6,411 nt of DNA from Thermoleophilaceae bacterium (GCA_013812485.1 JACCTJ010000187.1:1-6411), one strand, 5' to 3'. Counted from the stretch's first letter, positions 1 through 6,312 are shown. The notes: generated by a model from the letters alone, not told the origin. Made by a program: numbers and translations.

Positions 1-1074
1 CTAGAGCCAGCCGCGCTGCGTAGCGAGCAGCACGGCCTGGGCGCGGTCGACCGCCCCGAGCTTGGCGTAGGTGTTGTGCAGGTGGGTGCGGACGGTGCTG
101 GTCGAGAGCCCGATCTCGCTGGCGATCTGCTTGTAGACCTTGCCTTCGGCCAGGCGCTTGAGGATCTCGAGCTCCCGACCCGACAGCGGGCAGGGGTCGA
201 CGTGGCGCCGCTCGGTGGCGGTCCCGAAAGGCAGCTCGTAGAGGATGGCGCGCAGGCCCCTGGGGCTGAGGCCCACGGCGCGCGCGGCGGACAGCAACTG
301 CTTGGGGTCGACCGGCTGGTCGCCGACGTAGGCGGCCACCATGTCGGCGAGCCGCACGATCGCGGCGTCGGCGTGCGGCTCATCGGAGTGGTGGCGCTCG
401 ATCGTGCTCGCGAGCCTGACCGGCAGCTGCCAGCGGCGGGCCAGCACCCCGCCCACGAGGGCGTGGTCGACGCCGAGGTGCAGACGTTCGGCCCGGATGC
501 GCTCCTCGGCGGTGTTCGCGTCGCCGTGGACCCGCTCGGGGTAGCCCGGGTAGGCCTGGACCAGCACGAGCTTGCCGACGTCGTGCAACAGCGCGGCCAC
601 GAGCACGCCATCGCGGTCGGCATGGTCGACCTCGCGAGCGATGCGGTCGGCGGCTCGCTGCACGGCGATCGCGTGTAGCCGGAAGCGATCGGGCGCGATG
701 TCCCAGGTCGGGGTGCGCTCGAAGAAGTCGAAGACGTCGGCGCGCGCGGCCAGCGCCTCCACCGCGGCGGGGCCCAGGATCTCGACCCCCTCGCGGAGGC
801 TCACCACCTTGCCGCCTCTTGGGTGCGAGCGCCGGTTGGCCAGCCGCAGAACGGAGATCGCGAGCGCCGGGTCGCTCTCCACCGTGGCGACCATGTCGCT
901 GGTGGAGGGTTGCTCGGCGCCGACCGTACGCAGCAGGCGATCGCGCGACTCCAACAGGGCGGGGAAGACCTCGAGCGCCTCGAGCGCGCGCGTCAGCCTA
1001 CGACCATGGCCCTCGCCGACGGGGCGGCTCGAGATCGCGTCTCTCCTTGCCGTCGGCTTGATCGCCGCCTCCAT
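1..1074 (-). CDS. HDOD-domain protein with C-terminal LuxR-type helix-turn-helix (signalling/transcription regulator)
   Basis: A 357-residue cytoplasmic protein with two domains. Residues about 30-250 form an HDOD domain: an N-terminal helical part (VFPALLESRDRLL, then ESDPALAISVLRLANR at 66-81) and an HD core. Candidate metal ligands are present: H134, the HD pair in ALLHDVGKL (H164, D165), H204, H228/H229 and D244. Residues about 297-356 are a GerE/LuxR-type DNA-binding helix-turn-helix: LSGRELEIL, GKVYKQIASEIGLS, STVRTHLHNTYAKLG. There is no receiver or sensor domain. HDOD proteins are generally signalling scaffolds; fusion to LuxR-HTH suggests a regulator that couples an HD-type ligand or nucleotide signal to transcription (inference). 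The ATG at 1074 is chosen because homology to HDOD begins about 30 residues later and AGGAGG lies upstream; the open frame runs on to 1560 but only as antisense shadow of gltX's end. It follows gltX on the same strand after 115 bp. The TAG stop is at the very first bases, so the gene is complete. Confidence 0.93.
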   Translation of the reverse strand: MEAAIKPTARRDAISSRPVGEGHGRRLTRALEALEVFPALLESRDRLLRTVGAEQPSTSDMVATVESDPALAISVLRLANRRSHPRGGKVVSLREGVEILGPAAVEALAARADVFDFFERTPTWDIAPDRFRLHAIAVQRAADRIAREVDHADRDGVLVAALLHDVGKLVLVQAYPGYPERVHGDANTAEERIRAERLHLGVDHALVGGVLARRWQLPVRLASTIERHHSDEPHADAAIVRLADMVAAYVGDQPVDPKQLLSAARAVGLSPRGLRAILYELPFGTATERRHVDPCPLSGRELEILKRLAEGKVYKQIASEIGLSTSTVRTHLHNTYAKLGAVDRAQAVLLATQRGWL

Positions 1075-1087
1075 GCCTGTCCGCTCG

Positions 1088-1093
1088 CCTCCT
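1088..1093 (-). promoter_or_regulatory. Shine-Dalgarno of the HDOD regulator
   Basis: Minus-strand AGGAGG, a perfect match to the anti-Shine-Dalgarno, lies 13 nt before the ATG at 1074. The spacing is longer than the usual 5-9 nt, but no in-frame ATG, GTG or TTG lies between, so it supports the 1074 start. It is the only clear Shine-Dalgarno among the five genes here. Confidence 0.5.
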
Positions 1094-1105
1094 GTCGGTG
1101 GATCG

Positions 1106-1127
1106 GATATCTCGCCTGGGCAATATC
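1106..1127. promoter_or_regulatory. A/T-rich inverted repeat upstream of the HDOD regulator (possible operator)
   Basis: GATAT (1106-1110) and ATATC (1123-1127) are inverted with 12 nt between, giving a 22-bp dyad that begins 32 bp upstream of the regulator's ATG. Such A/T runs stand out in this GC-rich DNA. The distal arm overlaps the proposed -10 hexamer, so a bound protein could block transcription. The arms are only 5 bp, so chance is not excluded. Confidence 0.22.
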
Positions 1128-1150
1128 GGCACGGGTGGGGCGAAAGTTGA
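1122..1150 (-). promoter_or_regulatory. Weak sigma-70-like promoter candidate for the HDOD regulator
   Basis: On the minus strand, TCAACT (1150-1145, three of six to TTGACA) is followed after exactly 17 nt by GATATT (1127-1122, four of six to TATAAT). Transcription would start near 1115, giving a leader of about 40 nt that contains the AGGAGG. The matches are weak; it is supported mainly by spacing and position. Confidence 0.2.
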
Positions 1151-1158
1151 GCGCGCCC

Positions 1159-1172
1159 GCGGCCGGGGCCGC
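1159..1172 (-). terminator. GC-rich hairpin downstream of gltX (possible weak terminator)
   Basis: GCGGC-cggg-GCCGC (plus-strand reading) folds into a perfect 5-bp stem with a 4-nt loop, starting 17 nt beyond the gltX stop codon. No U-tract follows on the minus strand, only CTCAACTTTCG about 10 nt later, so it would be at best an atypical terminator. It may instead leave read-through into the HDOD regulator. Confidence 0.25.
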
Positions 1173-1189
1173 CACGGCGACGGACTGCC

Positions 1190-2464
1190 TCAGCCGAGCC
1201 GGCCGAGCGCGTGATCGATTCGCGCGAGCGTCTCCGCGCGCCCGAGGCCGACCACCGACTCGAAGATGCCGGGTGAGACGGTCGAGCCGGATATGGCCAC
1301 GCGGACGGGCTGGAAGACCTCCTTGGGCTTGGTGCCGCGCCGCTCCACCACCGCGCGCAGGGCAGCCTCCACCGTTCCCTGGTCGAAGGGCTCGGCGCCG
1401 GCGAGGGCTTCTCGAGCCTCGGCCAGGTTCTCGAGCGCCCCCTCGCGCATGACCTTGCGCCACGCGCGCTCGTCGATCTCGCGGCGCTCGACCAGGAAGC
1501 CGGCGAGAGGCCAGAAGTCCGCCAGCGTCTGCAGCTTCTCCTGAGCGATCGCGGCGGCACCGGCCAGGCCGGGCCGGGGGCCGCAGAGGTCCTCGAGCCG
1601 TCGTGCGAGCTCGGCCGGCCCGAGCTCTCGCAGGTAGCGCCCGTTCATCCACCGGAGCTTCTGCTCGTCGAACACCGCTGGATTTCGGGACACGCGCTCG
1701 AGCGAGAAGCGCCCGATCAGGTCGTCGGTCGAGAAGAAGGTCGTGGTCGCGTCCGCGCCCCAGCCGAGCAGGGCGAGGTAGTTGCGCACCGCCTCGGGCA
1801 GGTAGCCGGCCTCGCGCAGCCCCTGCACCGACGCGGCGCCGTGGCGCTTCGAGAGCTTCTTGGCGTCAGGGCCGTGCAGGAGGGGAAGGTGAGCGTAGAG
1901 CGGCGGCTCGGCGCCGAGCGCGCTCAGGACCATGAGCTGGCGCGGGGTGTTCGAGAGGTGGTCCTCCCCGCGCACGACGTGGGTAACCTCCATGTCGCGG
2001 TCGTCGACGGCGACGGCGAGGTTGTAGAGCGGGCTGCCGTCCGAGCGGGCGATGACGAAGTCGTCGATCGCCGAGTGCTCGAAGCGGACCTCGCCGCGGA
2101 TGACGTCGTGGACCACGGTGGCGCCCTCGGCGGGCACGCGCAGGCGCACGGCGCCCTCGTCCTCGTAGGCGTGGCCCTCGCCGACGAGCCGGGCGATCTC
2201 CTCGCGGTGGCGCTGCCCCCGCTCGGCCTGGGAGAGCGGTCCCTCGTCCCAGCCGAGGCCGAGCCACTCGAGCGCGTCGAGGATCTGGGCCACGTTCTCG
2301 GGCGTCGAGCGCTCGCGGTCGGTGTCCTCGATGCGCAGGACCAGCGTCCCGCCCGATCCGCGGGCCAGGAGCCAGTTGTAGAGTGCGGTCCGCGCGCCGC
2401 CGATGTGCAGGGCACCGGTGGGCGAGGGCGCGAAGCGGACCCTCATCGAATCGGTCGAGGCCAT
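1190..2464 (-). CDS. gltX: Glutamyl-tRNA synthetase (class I), compact form without the zinc-binding insertion
   Basis: It ligates glutamate to tRNA-Glu using ATP in the cytoplasm. In organisms without GlnRS, including most actinobacteria, it usually also charges tRNA-Gln for GatCAB amidation (family knowledge). The 424 residues show RFAPSPTGALHIGGART (10-26) with the HIGH-type motif H20-I-G-G, RIEDTDRER (44-52), RGEDHLSNTPRQ (165-176), KLSKRHG (203-209, the KMSKS loop) and RWMNGRYLR (271-279). A helical anticodon-binding region follows, ending with FQPVRVAISGSTVSPGIFE (384-402). It is shorter than the usual 460-500 because after GHAY (97-100) the chain goes straight to GAVRLRVP (104-111), lacking about 40 residues and the Cys/His zinc ligands of E. 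coli GluRS. ATG at 2464 is taken as start; M7 (2446) is possible, since MRVRFAPSPTG is the usual N-terminus. Neither has a Shine-Dalgarno. It diverges from nfo, 9 bp away. Confidence 0.97.
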   Translation of the reverse strand: MASTDSMRVRFAPSPTGALHIGGARTALYNWLLARGSGGTLVLRIEDTDRERSTPENVAQILDALEWLGLGWDEGPLSQAERGQRHREEIARLVGEGHAYEDEGAVRLRVPAEGATVVHDVIRGEVRFEHSAIDDFVIARSDGSPLYNLAVAVDDRDMEVTHVVRGEDHLSNTPRQLMVLSALGAEPPLYAHLPLLHGPDAKKLSKRHGAASVQGLREAGYLPEAVRNYLALLGWGADATTTFFSTDDLIGRFSLERVSRNPAVFDEQKLRWMNGRYLRELGPAELARRLEDLCGPRPGLAGAAAIAQEKLQTLADFWPLAGFLVERREIDERAWRKVMREGALENLAEAREALAGAEPFDQGTVEAALRAVVERRGTKPKEVFQPVRVAISGSTVSPGIFESVVGLGRAETLARIDHALGRLG

Positions 2465-2473
2465 GTCGAAGAG

Positions 2474-3340
2474 ATGCTAATCGGCGCCCACGTGTCCCCC
2501 GCGGGCGGGCTCGTAAAGGCCCTCGAGCGCGGCGTCGAACGCGACTGCGCCGCGATCCAGATCTTCAACCAGTCCCCGCGCGCGTGGCGCACGACGCGCT
2601 ACGGCGTCCAGGACTTCGCGGCCTTCCGCGAGGCGCGGGCCGGCGGTCCGATCGAAGCTGTGGTCATCCACGCCGTCTACCTGATCAACGCGGCCAACAA
2701 GGATCCGGAGATCCGACGCAAGTCGCTCGAGTCGCTGACCCACGCCCTGCGGATCGGCGACGGCATCGGCGCCGCGGGAGTCGTGGTGCACCCCGGCTCG
2801 GCGGTGGGCGACCCCAAGGACGAGGCCATGGCCCGGATCGTCGAGGCGATCGACACGGCGCTCGGGGAGACGCAGAGCTGCCCCCTCCTGCTCGAGGACA
2901 CCGCCGGCGCGGGCCAGACCATCGGGCGGACCTTCGAGGAGCTCGCCGCGCTGATCGAGGGTGCCGCCGACGAGCATGCCGGCCGCCTCGGGGTCTGCCT
3001 CGACTGCTGCCACCTGCTGGCCAGTGGCTACGACGTGAGCGACGCCGCACGCCTGGCGGCCGTGGTCGACGACTTCGAATCGGTTGTCGGCCTCGACCGC
3101 CTGCGCTGCCTGCACGTGAACGACTCCCAGACCGGCCTTGGCTCCAACCGCGACCGACACGCCAACCTGGGTGACGGCGAGCTCGGCCGCGAAGGCATCG
3201 CGGCGTTTCTCTCCGAGCCGCGCTTCGACGGCCTGCCGGCCGTGCTCGAGACGCCCGGGCGGGAGGGCAAGGGACCGGACGCCGCGGAGATCGCATGGGC
3301 GCGCCGGCTTCGCGAGGATGGGATCGCCGCGCGCGCCTGA
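2474..3340 (+). CDS. nfo: Endonuclease IV (AP endonuclease, base-excision repair)
   Basis: It cleaves DNA 5' of abasic sites and trims blocked 3' ends in base-excision repair, using three zinc ions in a TIM barrel. The 288 residues match the family length (E. coli Nfo 285), and all nine zinc ligands can be assigned: H66 (VVIHAVYL), H106 (VVVHPGS), E141 (LLLEDTAG), D177 and H180 (CLDCCHL, usually LDTCH), H214 (CLHVNDS), D227 and H229 (RDRHANLG), and E259 (VLETPG). The N-terminus LIGAHVSPAGGL is typical, so the ATG at 2474 is the real start although the frame is open much further upstream as gltX antisense. GAAGAG directly abuts the ATG, too close to act as a Shine-Dalgarno. The promoter must lie within the gltX coding sequence or the transcript be leaderless. 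It converges on the antiporter gene, with 25 bp between stops. Confidence 0.97.
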   Translation: MLIGAHVSPAGGLVKALERGVERDCAAIQIFNQSPRAWRTTRYGVQDFAAFREARAGGPIEAVVIHAVYLINAANKDPEIRRKSLESLTHALRIGDGIGAAGVVVHPGSAVGDPKDEAMARIVEAIDTALGETQSCPLLLEDTAGAGQTIGRTFEELAALIEGAADEHAGRLGVCLDCCHLLASGYDVSDAARLAAVVDDFESVVGLDRLRCLHVNDSQTGLGSNRDRHANLGDGELGREGIAAFLSEPRFDGLPAVLETPGREGKGPDAAEIAWARRLREDGIAARA

Positions 3341-3371
3341 GTCGAGACCCCGCGAGCGTCCGCTCTCAGGC
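3335..3371. terminator. Inverted repeat at convergent gene ends (possible bidirectional terminator)
   Basis: GCCTGAG (3335-3341) and CTCAGGC (3365-3371) form a perfect 7-bp inverted repeat around a 23-nt loop. The nfo TGA and the antiporter TGA lie at mirrored positions in the two arms. A rival hairpin, CTCAG-gcctgg-CTGAG, spans 3365-3380. Neither has a T-tract, so function as a factor-independent terminator is unproven; the location at a tail-to-tail junction is what supports it. Confidence 0.3.
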
Positions 3372-4643
3372 CTGGCTGAGTAACCGCCGCGACACCGCTG
3401 TCGCAGTCGTCCCGTGCAGGAAGATCGAGATCGCCACGCAGACCACGGCGGTCCAGAAGACCGTCCGTTCCTCCCCGGGGCGCAGCACCCCCGAGGCCAC
3501 GACAACGCAGGCGTAGTAGACGGCGGCCACGCCGCGCACGCCGAACCACCCGAGAAAGGCGCGCTCCCCCCGCGAAAGGTCCGAGCGCACGAGCAGCACC
3601 CCGACGAGGACGGGGCGGATCAGCAGCAGCAAGAGCGGGGCGAGCAGCCAGCCGGCGAGGCCGGGCGCGGACAGCCCCGAGAGCGTCACGATGCTTCCGA
3701 GCAACAGGATGACCGTGAGCTCGGTGAACTTCTCGACGACCTCCGCGCCGTCGTAGGCGCGCCGGTTGATCTCGTGGCCGAAGTCGTAGCGGCGAAAGGC
3801 GAGGCCGCCGACGAAGGCGGCCACCAGTCCGTAGGAGGCGACGAGCTCGGCGAGGCCGTAGACGCCGAGGGCGATCGGGACGGCCGCGTAGAGCCCAAGT
3901 CGCTCGTCGAGGAAGCGGCGGTCGCGCAGGCGCACCGACCCGGCGGCCGCCAGGTAGCCGCCGACCGCACCCACGACTATGGCCACGCCGACGGCGTAGA
4001 GCACGTCGGCCACGAGCCAGCGGCCGATCGCGCCGGTCTCGTTCCCGGCCACGAGAATGCCGAGCAGCAGGAACGGCGCGGCCAGCCCGTCGTTGAGGCC
4101 GGCCTCAGCGCTCAGCGAAAGACGCGGCTCGCGCTGAAGCGCCTCCTCGCCGGGCGAGCCGACGCCGACGTCGCCGGCCAGCACCGGATCGGTCGGCGCG
4201 AGCAGGGCGCCGAGCAGGATGCTCGCCCCAAGCGACAGCCCCATGGCCATCATTCCGAACAGGGCGACCGCCGCGATGGTCAGCGGCATCACGATGGCGA
4301 GCAGCACGGCGACCTTTCGCCACGTGCGCCAGCGCAGGTTGGCCTCGAGGCTGAGCCCCGTGGTGAACACGGCGATGATGAGCGCGACCTCACTCAGGTG
4401 CTCGAGCAGGGACGGCTCGGCCACGGGGTCGAGCGGCTTCGCTCCGAGCAGCGCGAGCGTTGCCGCGGCGACGAGGCCGAGCAACAGGCAGATGATCGAC
4501 GCCGAGAAGGCGCGCTCGCTTTGATGGGACAGAGCGGCGATGCCGGCCCACAGCGCGAAGGCGAAGCCCACGAGGGCGAGCGCGAACGGCTCTCCGAAGG
4601 TGAAGCCGGTGTCGACGGCCAGGGCCGGGCCGGTGAGGCTCAA
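3366..4643 (-). CDS. CPA1-family (NhaP-type) cation/proton antiporter
   Basis: A polytopic inner-membrane protein that exchanges Na+ or K+ for H+, for pH and salt homeostasis. Its 425 residues contain about 11-13 hydrophobic segments (first around 16-38, last around 394-411). CPA1 hallmarks are APTDPVLAGDV (149-159, the TDP motif of the unwound helix), AEAGLNDGLAAP (179-190, with N184-D185, the ND pair typical of electroneutral CPA1 rather than the DD of CPA2), FTELTVILLLGS (306-317), LIRPVLV (341-347) and GWFGVRGVAAVYYA (365-378). There is no large cytoplasmic C-terminal regulatory domain; the chain ends soon after the last helix. The proposed start is a TTG at 4643 with no Shine-Dalgarno, preceded in frame by open sequence without another usual start codon. 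A GTG at residue 25 would cut into the first helix. The start is therefore uncertain by tens of residues. Ion preference cannot be read from sequence. It diverges from the ABC exporter operon. Confidence 0.93.
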   Translation of the reverse strand: MSLTGPALAVDTGFTFGEPFALALVGFAFALWAGIAALSHQSERAFSASIICLLLGLVAAATLALLGAKPLDPVAEPSLLEHLSEVALIIAVFTTGLSLEANLRWRTWRKVAVLLAIVMPLTIAAVALFGMMAMGLSLGASILLGALLAPTDPVLAGDVGVGSPGEEALQREPRLSLSAEAGLNDGLAAPFLLLGILVAGNETGAIGRWLVADVLYAVGVAIVVGAVGGYLAAAGSVRLRDRRFLDERLGLYAAVPIALGVYGLAELVASYGLVAAFVGGLAFRRYDFGHEINRRAYDGAEVVEKFTELTVILLLGSIVTLSGLSAPGLAGWLLAPLLLLLIRPVLVGVLLVRSDLSRGERAFLGWFGVRGVAAVYYACVVVASGVLRPGEERTVFWTAVVCVAISIFLHGTTATAVSRRLLSQA

Positions 4644-4780
4644 GCTGAGGAGGGGCGAGAGGGCGCGCTCTGCAAGCCGATCAACGTAGCGGCCCGCCGC
4701 TCGCCCTTCCGAGAGGCCGCGGAGAGCCCAGGCGCGCCGGCGTCCGAGCCGCGAAGGGCGCGTGCGTCATCCTGACGTCC
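4644..4780. other. Divergent intergenic region between antiporter and ABC exporter operon
   Basis: These 137 bp must hold or overlap the promoters of both divergent units. I see no convincing -35/-10 pair on either strand. A minus-strand TACGTT (4688-4683) fits TANNNT but has no matching -35. No Shine-Dalgarno precedes either start codon. The only clear structure is the short dyad just before the ABC start, listed separately. Confidence 0.5.
4765..4777. promoter_or_regulatory. Short perfect dyad 3 bp before the ABC ATPase start (possible operator or hairpin)
   Basis: CGTCA-tcc-TGACG is a 13-bp perfect dyad (5-bp arms, 3-nt centre) ending three bases before the ATG at 4781, where a Shine-Dalgarno would normally sit. 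It could be an operator half-site pair or a small hairpin. Chance is possible with arms this short. Confidence 0.2.
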
Positions 4781-5548
4781 ATGCCGTCCCCCGCCATCAC
4801 CCTCCGCGGCGTCCACAAGCGCTTCGGCGAGATCACCGCCGTCGCCGGGCTCGACCTCGACGTCCCGGCCGGAACCTGCCTCGGGCTGCTCGGCCCCAAC
4901 GGCGCGGGCAAGTCGACGCTCATCCACTGCACCACCGGCCTGGCCCAGCCGACATCGGGCGAAATCCGCATCTTCGGCCACGATGCGCTGGGCGACTACC
5001 GGCAGGCCCGTCTCGCGGTGGGGCTCTCCCCGCAGGAACTCGATCTCGACTGGTTCCTGACCGTCAGGGAGTCACTGGACTACCACGCGGGCTACTTCGG
5101 GATTCCCAAGAAGGAACGCCGCGAGCGCGCCAAGGAGCTGCTCGACGCCTTCTCGCTGACCGAGAAAGCCGACGACCGCACCCGCACGTTGTCGGGCGGG
5201 ATGAAGCGGCGGCTCGTCCTCGCCCGCGCGCTCATGCACCGCCCGAAGCTGCTCATCCTCGACGAGCCGACCGCCGGCGTCGACGTCGAGTTGCGCCTCG
5301 AGCTCTGGCACTACGTCAAGCAGATCAACGAAGAGGGCACGACGATCTTGCTGACGACGCACTACCTGGAGGAGGCCGACCAGCTCTGTGACCGGATCGC
5401 CTTCATCAACCAGGGCGAGATCGTCGCCAGCGGGACCAGCGCCGATCTCGCGGCGAAGTTCGGATCGAGCAGCCTCGAGGACGCCTACCTCGCGCTGGTC
5501 GGGCGCAGCGAGCTCTCCCGCGCGCACGTCGGGGCCGACGCGGCATGA
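4781..5548 (+). CDS. ABC-2 type exporter, ATP-binding subunit (YadG/DrrA-like)
   Basis: The cytoplasmic ATPase that powers the permease encoded just downstream. Its 255 residues carry all motifs of an active nucleotide-binding domain: Walker A GPNGAGKST (38-46), Q-loop SPQE (83-86), signature LSGGMKRRL (137-145), Walker B LLILDEP (157-163) with catalytic E162, D-loop AGVD (165-168) and the switch histidine H194 in TTHYLEEAD. The stretch from the signature to the D-loop closely resembles E. coli YadG, as I recall that sequence, but the chain lacks YadG's extra C-terminal 50 or so residues and ends with LEDAYLALVG (232-241), as in DrrA-type exporters. The ATG at 4781 fits the family start; no Shine-Dalgarno is visible. 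The stop overlaps the permease start as ATGA, so the two are translationally coupled. The substrate is unknown; drugs, lipids or polysaccharides are typical of ABC-2 systems. Confidence 0.96.
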   Translation: MPSPAITLRGVHKRFGEITAVAGLDLDVPAGTCLGLLGPNGAGKSTLIHCTTGLAQPTSGEIRIFGHDALGDYRQARLAVGLSPQELDLDWFLTVRESLDYHAGYFGIPKKERRERAKELLDAFSLTEKADDRTRTLSGGMKRRLVLARALMHRPKLLILDEPTAGVDVELRLELWHYVKQINEEGTTILLTTHYLEEADQLCDRIAFINQGEIVASGTSADLAAKFGSSSLEDAYLALVGRSELSRAHVGADAA

Positions 5549-6312
5549 GCGCGCGCCAGATCCGGATGGCCGCGCTGTTGCGGCGCGAGGTCAGCCGCTT
5601 CATGAAGATCAAGCGCCAGACGCTCGGCGCGCCGCTGCTGGAGACGTTCCTCTACATCTCGGTCTTCGGCGCGGCACTGGGCACGCGGATCGACAAGCTC
5701 CACGGCTTCGACTACGTCGTCTTCATCGTGCCCGGGCTGATCATGATGGCCTGGGCGATGAACGCCTTCTCCAACAACGCGTCGTCGATCCTCCAGCAGA
5801 AGATCCAGGGCGCGATCCACGACCAGCTGTCCTCGCCCGCCTCGCCGACAGAGCTGCTGCTGGGCTTCTCGCTCGGCGGCTTCCTGCGCGGCGCGCTGGT
5901 GGCGGGGCTGACGCTCGCGGCCGCGGCGCTGCTCGTCGACATACCGCTCGAGCATCCCTTCGTGCTGGTGCCGGCGCTGCTGCTCGTCGGCTTCTTCTTC
6001 GCGCAGCTCGGCGTCCTGGTCGGCGTGCGCGCCGAGCAGTTCGACGACATTTCGTTCTACCAGACGTTCATCCTGCAGCCGCTGATCTTCCTGGGCGGCG
6101 TCTTCTACTCGGCCGCGCTGCTGCCGCAGCCCTTCGAGACGCTGACGCGGTTCGACCCCGTCTACTACATGATCGGGCTCGTTCGTTATGGCTTCCTGGG
6201 CTACTCCGAGACGAGCGTCGCCCTATCGCTGCTGCTGCTGACCGCGGCGACTCTGGCGCTGTTCCTCGTCAATTACCGGCTGTTCAACAGGGGTTACCGG
6301 CTGCGCGCCTAG
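5545..6312 (+). CDS. ABC-2 type exporter, permease subunit (YadH-like)
   Basis: The membrane partner of the preceding ATPase. Its 255 residues, the usual ABC-2 length, show six hydrophobic segments at about 28-46, 56-78, 104-131, 138-161, 170-192 and 221-243, after a basic N-terminal amphipathic stretch (RREVSRFMKIKRQ). It resembles E. coli YadH in HGFDYVVFIVPGLIMM (53-68), the FDDIS loop (166-170), GGVFYSAALLP (184-194), DPVYYMI (204-210) and RYGFLGY (214-220). The protein is expected to dimerise and form the export channel with two ATPase copies. The start ATG overlaps the ATPase stop by 4 bp, with no Shine-Dalgarno of its own, as expected for coupled translation. The gene ends with TAG at 6310-6312 and nothing in the operon follows within the window. 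The substrate cannot be inferred. Confidence 0.95.
   Translation: MSARQIRMAALLRREVSRFMKIKRQTLGAPLLETFLYISVFGAALGTRIDKLHGFDYVVFIVPGLIMMAWAMNAFSNNASSILQQKIQGAIHDQLSSPASPTELLLGFSLGGFLRGALVAGLTLAAAALLVDIPLEHPFVLVPALLLVGFFFAQLGVLVGVRAEQFDDISFYQTFILQPLIFLGGVFYSAALLPQPFETLTRFDPVYYMIGLVRYGFLGYSETSVALSLLLLTAATLALFLVNYRLFNRGYRLRA

Noticed and set aside
76..678. A 200-codon plus-strand frame opposite the HDOD gene
   Set aside because: Antisense shadow with no recognisable motif and no ribosome-binding site; the minus strand encodes a well-matched HDOD-HTH protein.
1075..1560. N-terminal extension of the HDOD protein to 519 residues
   Set aside because: Arg/Ser/Pro-rich sequence that overlaps the 3' part of gltX in another frame, with no domain. 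The ATG at 1074 with AGGAGG upstream fits the family start.
1841..2473. Long in-frame extension upstream of nfo that would give a 499-residue protein
   Set aside because: It is the exact antisense of gltX, low-complexity and rich in V, A, E and D, while nfo homology begins precisely at the ATG at 2474.
3414..4775. A 453-codon open frame on the plus strand covering the antiporter
   Set aside because: Antisense shadow of a membrane protein gene in GC-rich DNA: hydrophilic, rich in E, Q, D, G and R, with no recognisable domain. The minus-strand frame has clear CPA1 motifs.
4681..4971. Minus-strand frame containing VDLPAPLGPSS
   Set aside because: This is the familiar reverse-strand reading of an ABC Walker A region and is often mis-annotated as a hypothetical protein; the plus-strand ATPase is clearly real.
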